Assembly (NCBI GenBank): GCA_016931155.1
Contig: JAFGFJ010000005.1
Coordinates: forward strand, 1 to 64,000
Origin: Candidatus Dojkabacteria bacterium
Lineage (GTDB): Bacteria > Patescibacteria > Dojkabacteria > B142 > JAFGFJ01
DNA length: 64,000 nt
Direction of reading: 5' to 3'
This document shows, in pieces, positions 59,673-64,000 of this stretch. The notes under the pieces were generated by a model, which ran no database searches, was not told the origin of the DNA, and worked only from the letters and a program-made list of their open reading frames with translations. Every line of letters begins with the position of its first letter. Within the stretch, counting starts at the first letter, position 1. The translations under genes were made by a program, and so were the position numbers.

Positions 59673-61088
59673 TTAATCATTTTTGCTGTTAGGATCAATC
59701 GGTTCAAGGTCAGTCTTTCCTATCCTGTCTTCTTCTGCCACCCTATGTACTTTACCATAACTGTCAATACGGGTATTTTCACTGTTCCCAACAGTTGTTT
59801 CATTCGAAGCAACATCAGTAATCTCTGGATTTATACTATCCCGTACTACTTCTCCAACACCTGCTGATATTTCAACCTTTTTTTTCTTGCTTTTTTTGAT
59901 TAAATAATAAACCCCAAATACAACTATAATTACTGATCCGGCAATCAAAATAATTGCCAATGTTGATATTGTACTGGATTCTTCGGATTCTTCTGCTAAT
60001 GATCCTCCTTTGAAAATGGTTTCAAACTCAACTTCTGCCGTCTCACCATTCTTTGAAGATGCAATTATTCTGAAGGAATTTTCTTCTTCTTCAAGGTTAT
60101 ATGAGAAGACAAATGTTCCATCGTCCTCTGGCTCCAGCTCCTCCAAAATTCTTTCTTCACCAAGATATATATCAATTAAGCTATCAAGATCGTCAACCTC
60201 ACCTTGAATAGTGAAAGTGGGTTCCATCGTGCTTTCAGGAGCCTCTATCTTTAGAGTTGGTTTAAATGCATAGTTGGAAAATCCAGCAACATCAAACGTC
60301 AGTATTTGATTACTATACATGATATTGGTTACTTTTGTAGTAACGCTTCCATCCTCTACAATTGTAGGATTAGATCCACTAACAAGATTCATTCCTCTCA
60401 TTGTAATTTTTGCTTTTTTATTAAGCTCCGGCAGTGCATCTGAATCCAAAATAACTCTTCCAGTTTCAGAAATTGAAACATATCTATCCAGCTGTGCAAA
60501 CTTTTCAGCAAAAGAATTGTCAGATAGGTTTACTTCTTGAAGAAAAACTATCTTATTTGCAGTTGGGTCATCAAGGGTAAAATTTTTGACTGCAGGAACC
60601 TCACTGATTTTTATATTTCTCAAAATTGTAGAAGTACTTCCAACCTTTGTAAAAGAAGAAGGCATAGTCACATCCAATATTTTGTAGTTAACTTCCTCAG
60701 CCGTTTCCTTTTTTACTAAACGAAAAATAATTGTTTCAGAGTCATTTGTGTCGGTAATTTCAACACTTTTTGAGGTTCCCTCACCAGGTTTCATTATCCA
60801 ACTGGAACTGGATGGAATAGTCACTGTGGCTGTATACTCGCCATTTTCTTCGATGTCGTCAAATACTGCCGATCCATTTGTCTTTGATGAGGATACTGTA
60901 CTTGAGTATCCATCTGAACCGATTAGAGTAACATTTATAGCAGGCACTCCATTACCATTCTCGTCTTTTATCAAAACAGTAATTACTTTATTCTCAAGAG
61001 CAGAGACAACTCCCGAAATACTCAATAAAACAAGCAGTACAGATGTAAAAAGAGCAAATAATCCCCTGAAATTTTTCATTTCGTCCAA
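59673..61088 (-). CDS. Surface protein with carboxypeptidase-regulatory-like fold and C-terminal anchor
   Basis: This 471-residue protein has a signal peptide (FALFTSVLLVLLSISGVVSA, about 11-30). A CnaB/transthyretin-like module follows (VITVLIKDENGNGVPAINVTLIG and SKTNGSAVFDDIEENGEYTATV). A dockerin-free helical/beta region contains the repeats LSDNSFAEKFAQL, and an Ig-like domain with FTIQGEVDDLDSLIDIYLGEER. A TM helix (about 382-402, LAIILIAGSVIIVVFGVYYLI) and a basic, then acidic, cytoplasmic tail complete it. It is probably exported and membrane-anchored. It sits between ftsW and the LolD-type ATPase. Confidence 0.85.
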   Translation of the reverse strand: MDEMKNFRGLFALFTSVLLVLLSISGVVSALENKVITVLIKDENGNGVPAINVTLIGSDGYSSTVSSSKTNGSAVFDDIEENGEYTATVTIPSSSSWIMKPGEGTSKSVEITDTNDSETIIFRLVKKETAEEVNYKILDVTMPSSFTKVGSTSTILRNIKISEVPAVKNFTLDDPTANKIVFLQEVNLSDNSFAEKFAQLDRYVSISETGRVILDSDALPELNKKAKITMRGMNLVSGSNPTIVEDGSVTTKVTNIMYSNQILTFDVAGFSNYAFKPTLKIEAPESTMEPTFTIQGEVDDLDSLIDIYLGEERILEELEPEDDGTFVFSYNLEEEENSFRIIASSKNGETAEVEFETIFKGGSLAEESEESSTISTLAIILIAGSVIIVVFGVYYLIKKSKKKKVEISAGVGEVVRDSINPEITDVASNETTVGNSENTRIDSYGKVHRVAEEDRIGKTDLEPIDPNSKND

Positions 61089-61103
61089 TATTTTTATATT
61101 ATC

Positions 61104-62291
61104 CTACCTGCCTATCCTACTATACTTGCTGATGTTGAGCAATATTCCAATCGCAACAAGCGTAACGATCATGGAACTCCCTCCATAACTTATAAAAGGA
61201 AGTGGTATTCCTGTCAAAGGAATAAGACCAACATTTGCTGAAATATTTAAAAATGCCTGAAGTCCTATCCAGAATATTATTCCTGAAGCAAGAAGTGCAC
61301 CGAGAGAATCAGGAGCTGACCTGGCTATCCCGAGTCCTCTTAAAATGAAAATTAGAAAAATTAACACAAGAATGATACTTCCAAAGAGTCCAAATTCTTC
61401 TGCAAAGATTGCAAAAATAGTATCAGTAAAAGAAGAAATACCAAGATAAAAGAACTTCTGTCTTGACTCTCCAAAACCGACCCCGAACAATCCACCTGAG
61501 CCGACAGCAATTAGTATCTGACTTAACTGGTAACCTGACCCGGTTGGATCGGGCACCTCACCAGTCTGAAGAAACTTCAGGTATGTAAGTATTCTCTGCA
61601 ACCTGTATGGTGCCAGTACAGCTGCAAAAACACCAACAACTGCCATAGTAATAATAATTGCAATAGATCCAACAGAATGAAGCAAATCCTTACCCGAAAT
61701 GAAATAAATAACAAGAGCAATAGCACCCACTATTGCGGTTGTCGCCAGGTCTTTTCCTGCAAGGATCAGTGAAGTTATAACAAGTAAAAGTATAAGAAAA
61801 GGCATTAAACTATGCACAATATAGTTTTTTAAAGCACTATCATATTTACTGCCAGTGTTCTTTTGCTTTGATAACCAGGAAGCAAGATATATTGTAAAAA
61901 CAAGTTTTGCAAGCTCAGAGGGCTGCAAGGTAAAGAATCCAAAATCCAGCCAGCGTTTGGAGCCATGAGTTGCAGTTCCCACTATCAGTACCAGTACAAG
62001 AAGGAAAATAGTGATTATTATTCCAATTGGGATAATTTTTGGATACTCATGATAATCAATCCTGTAGGCAATATAGCCTGCAATTATACCCAGCACTATC
62101 CAGACTACCTGTTGTTTGAAAAAATGAAAGGAGTCATTAAAGGGTTCTGAAGAGGCAACAATTGCACTTGAATCATAGACAAGAATCAGGCCAAAAAACA
62201 AAAGGAATGCTGTAATTCCAAGGATAAGTTTGTCAGGCTGCCTGCTATCACCAAGAAGCTTAAATTTTCTACCTGCTCTTTTTTTTGGCAA
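61104..62291 (-). CDS. ftsW: FtsW-type SEDS peptidoglycan polymerase
   Basis: This 395-residue membrane protein has about ten TM helices. FTLQPSELAKLVFTIYLASW follows the first cluster. The long loop SGYQLSQILIAVGSGGLFGVGFGESRQKFFYLGISSFTDTIFAIFAEEFGLFG is typical of FtsW. The C-terminus contains PLPFISYGGSSMIVTLVAIG. It is the second SEDS protein of the window, and its 395-residue length is typical. It is the first gene of the operon including murG, so septal wall synthesis is the expected role. Confidence 0.94.
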   Translation of the reverse strand: MPKKRAGRKFKLLGDSRQPDKLILGITAFLLFFGLILVYDSSAIVASSEPFNDSFHFFKQQVVWIVLGIIAGYIAYRIDYHEYPKIIPIGIIITIFLLVLVLIVGTATHGSKRWLDFGFFTLQPSELAKLVFTIYLASWLSKQKNTGSKYDSALKNYIVHSLMPFLILLLVITSLILAGKDLATTAIVGAIALVIYFISGKDLLHSVGSIAIIITMAVVGVFAAVLAPYRLQRILTYLKFLQTGEVPDPTGSGYQLSQILIAVGSGGLFGVGFGESRQKFFYLGISSFTDTIFAIFAEEFGLFGSIILVLIFLIFILRGLGIARSAPDSLGALLASGIIFWIGLQAFLNISANVGLIPLTGIPLPFISYGGSSMIVTLVAIGILLNISKYSRIGR

Positions 62292-62332
62292 TCCTAAAAA
62301 TAGTTAACGCAACTGTATAGTATAATACACTA

Positions 62333-62635
62333 ATGGTTCGGAATAAATACTGCAAAAACAAAATACATTCGAGGATTAAGAGGCAAAATCGGACTTCAAA
62401 GAGTAAGAACTTTACGAAGATTAAAAAAAACACGATTATCTCAGAATTGGCAGAAAAATATCCTGAAATAGTTAATTTTCTTGCGTGTGAATATAACTTT
62501 CATTGTGCCGGCTGTTCATTTGCAAAATTTGAAGAGCTTGGTAACGCTGCAAAGGTTCATGGAGTTGAAGGAAAAGACTTTGAAGAAATGCTTGTGATAA
62601 TCAACGAAATGGCTAAAGAACATGGCAATTTATAA
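62333..62635 (+). CDS. DUF1858 / redox-disulfide-like small protein
   Basis: This is a 100-residue protein. The first about 30 residues are a basic tail (RNKYCKNKIHSRIKRQNRTSK). The rest matches DUF1858: NTIISELAEKYPEIVNFLACEY, HCAGCSFAKFEELGNAAKVHGVEGKDFEEMLVIINEMAKEHG. The CxxC pair (HCAGCS) is characteristic. Similar domains accompany hybrid-cluster and ScdA proteins. Its 3' end overlaps recO by 14 bases. It is divergent from ftsW. Confidence 0.83.
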   Translation: MVRNKYCKNKIHSRIKRQNRTSKSKNFTKIKKNTIISELAEKYPEIVNFLACEYNFHCAGCSFAKFEELGNAAKVHGVEGKDFEEMLVIINEMAKEHGNL

Positions 62636-63356
62636 GGACATTGGCATAATTTTTAAAATAAAGGATTTTTCTGAGGCTGACAAATTGATATCTATTCTTG
62701 GTAAGAAGAACGGCAGGATTGATGCAATTGTGAAAGGAGCAAGAAGACCAGTTAGTAGAAAGACTGGAAGTATTGATCTATTTAATAAGGCAAAATTTGC
62801 ATTTGCCGAAGGAAGAAATCTCGATATTCTCACAGAGGTAGAGCTTCTTGATTCTTATGAAAAAAGTAAAGAGAGTCTGGCAACATCAAAATATTTATTT
62901 TATTTTGCTGAACTAATTGATATATTTTTTCCGGAGGTGAGTCAGGGAAGTGATATTTTTAGTTATATATCAGAAATACTTACACTTCTAAATAATGATA
63001 ATAAAGCCAAACTAGCAATATCGTTTGAATTGAAGCTTCTCTCAATCAACGGATTTGGACCTAACCTTGAAACTTGCAACCTGTGTGGTGAAAAGATAGT
63101 AGAAAAAGTTCAAAGGGTAGCACATACAGGAAGCGAAATAGGATTTATATGTAGAAGACATTTGAAAAGAAAGAATTGTTCACAAATTAGTGACAGAGTT
63201 TTCAAAATTATAAAATTCTTCTCAAGAAAAAGCCTGGATGATGTTCTGAATCTCAAACTTGAGGAAAATGACCAACAGATTATCGAAAAATTGAATAAGC
63301 TTTGGATTCAAAGTATAATTGGTAAACAGATCAAATCATATAAATTTTTAAAATAA
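62622..63356 (+). CDS. recO: DNA repair protein RecO
   Basis: This 244-residue protein starts with the RecO OB fold (YKDIGIIFKIKDFSEADKLISILGKKNGRIDAIVKGARRPVSRKTGSIDLF). The central helical part follows, and a Cys4-type zinc motif CNLCG with a second site reading GFICRRH (one Cys, one His). RecO loads RecA onto SSB-covered DNA with RecR. It is coupled to the upstream small protein by a 14-base overlap. Confidence 0.9.
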   Translation: MAIYKDIGIIFKIKDFSEADKLISILGKKNGRIDAIVKGARRPVSRKTGSIDLFNKAKFAFAEGRNLDILTEVELLDSYEKSKESLATSKYLFYFAELIDIFFPEVSQGSDIFSYISEILTLLNNDNKAKLAISFELKLLSINGFGPNLETCNLCGEKIVEKVQRVAHTGSEIGFICRRHLKRKNCSQISDRVFKIIKFFSRKSLDDVLNLKLEENDQQIIEKLNKLWIQSIIGKQIKSYKFLK

Positions 63357-63360
63357 TTCT

Positions 63361-64000
63361 ATGAACGACAAAATAAGTTTAAGAAAGGCCTGGGTTACTT
63401 TTAGTTCCAATCCTGATAAGTGGAAATTTTTGCTCACATGGTTTGCTTTATATGCTGTAATCTTTGGTATTTCTTTACTAATAAATATTGTAATAGTTAT
63501 TCCAATAATTGGGGTATTTTTGATGTGTATATTGGTTCCAGTTTTAATAGTAGTTGAGTTTGCAGCAACATTTTTTATTTTGGGATATATTTATGAAATT
63601 ACTGACAGTACAAGACTTGGAGAGGTGAAACTACCCAAAATACTTACCAGCTATAAGGAAAGGCTAACCTTTGGAGCAAAAATTTTTCTTGTTTCTTTTA
63701 TCTATAATTTACCTTCAGTCGTAATAGCCACAGTGCTTTATATAGTGTTTGTTTTTGGAATATTCACACTTGGTGCGACAGTAAACAGCGAACCTTTCGT
63801 ACAATCTCAAAGCTGGAATTCTACTACTTCTACCCTTCAGTTGGTAGTATTGGTAACTATTGGGCTGATTTCTGTCCTTCTGGTTACATTTTTGTTTGTA
63901 ATAAACAAATTTCTCGTTGATTCAGCTGTTTACAAATTTCTTGTTTCAAAAAGAGATCTGAGTAAGGGTTTCAAGTTTAGTTCTGTTTTTCAGATTTTTA
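63361..64000 (+). CDS. Multi-TM protein (DUF4013-like), cut by window edge
   Basis: The frame opens at ATG 63361 and runs past base 64000 (at least 213 residues). It contains at least four hydrophobic segments (about 22-45, 46-72, 100-128 and 158-183) with a FFILGYIYEITDSTRLGEVKLPKI stretch after the second and KRDLSKGFKFSSVF at the visible end. The pattern of paired helices joined by short loops with LP and G.KIF motifs fits DUF4013-type membrane proteins, but the family call is tentative. Four bases separate it from recO. Confidence 0.7.
   Translation, partial: MNDKISLRKAWVTFSSNPDKWKFLLTWFALYAVIFGISLLINIVIVIPIIGVFLMCILVPVLIVVEFAATFFILGYIYEITDSTRLGEVKLPKILTSYKERLTFGAKIFLVSFIYNLPSVVIATVLYIVFVFGIFTLGATVNSEPFVQSQSWNSTTSTLQLVVLVTIGLISVLLVTFLFVINKFLVDSAVYKFLVSKRDLSKGFKFSSVFQIF

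Overview
The window is an AT-rich, densely packed bacterial chromosome segment with short intergenic gaps, frequent 4-base start/stop overlaps and several convergent genes whose 3' ends overlap by 13-30 bases. Streamlined proteins, recurrent small families of the DUF5674 and DUF1461 kind, a MurT/GatD pair, two SEDS proteins and the low GC point to a member of the Candidate Phyla Radiation (Patescibacteria), possibly Dojkabacteria/WS6 or Microgenomates. The phylum assignment is an inference from gene content. The code is the standard bacterial one: TGA is used as stop and a full-length RF2 gene is present.

Bases 1-9470 are an accessory stretch. It holds a truncated AAA ATPase of the DUF4143 type, tRNA-Asn, small conserved proteins (DUF2188, a DUF5674 pair, DUF3892), a restriction block (type IIG restriction-modification enzyme, membrane protein, Mrr-like nuclease), structured intergenic regions with terminators and possible small RNAs, a heliorhodopsin, and an orphan protein. 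Bases 9475-18106 are mostly housekeeping: divergent zwf and gnd (oxidative pentose phosphate pathway), pth, gatA and gatC, ribosomal proteins L27 and L21, a RodA-type SEDS protein and a cation/calcium exchanger. Tandem repeats flank gatC.

Bases 18216-23621 look like an uncharacterised peptide-maturation or signalling locus. It combines an M50 membrane protease with a PqqD-like N-terminus, a small Cys-rich protein, a 1237-residue protein with a class III nucleotidyl-cyclase-like domain, and a small precursor-like protein of the nitrile-hydratase-leader (NHLP) type. DnaQ-like exonuclease, TruB and a lamin-tail surface protein follow.

Bases 26525-31875 hold the most striking cluster: a prenyl diphosphate synthase, a 37-residue peptide with a very strong ribosome binding site and a Trp-rich C-terminus, a six-TM histidine kinase, a large protein with a class II terpene-cyclase DxDD motif plus a class-I-like Asp-rich half, and an OmpR-type response regulator. 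The gene set resembles ComQXPA peptide-pheromone quorum sensing in organisation, but the components are different families. I propose it as a candidate isoprenoid-linked signalling system.

Bases 32123-64000 are cell-envelope, translation, DNA-repair and replication genes in several operons: ftsE-ftsX plus a circularly permuted M23 peptidase; thyA-folA; prfB; rpsT and an AI-2E-family permease; an ABC exporter; uvrB; dnaE-murT-gatD-rsmA-tgt (with a TGT lacking all four zinc ligands); a lysozyme-like membrane protein; ftsW, a surface protein, LolD/MacB-like transporter genes, DUF1461 and murG; and a redox-disulfide small protein with recO. The window ends inside a multi-TM protein.
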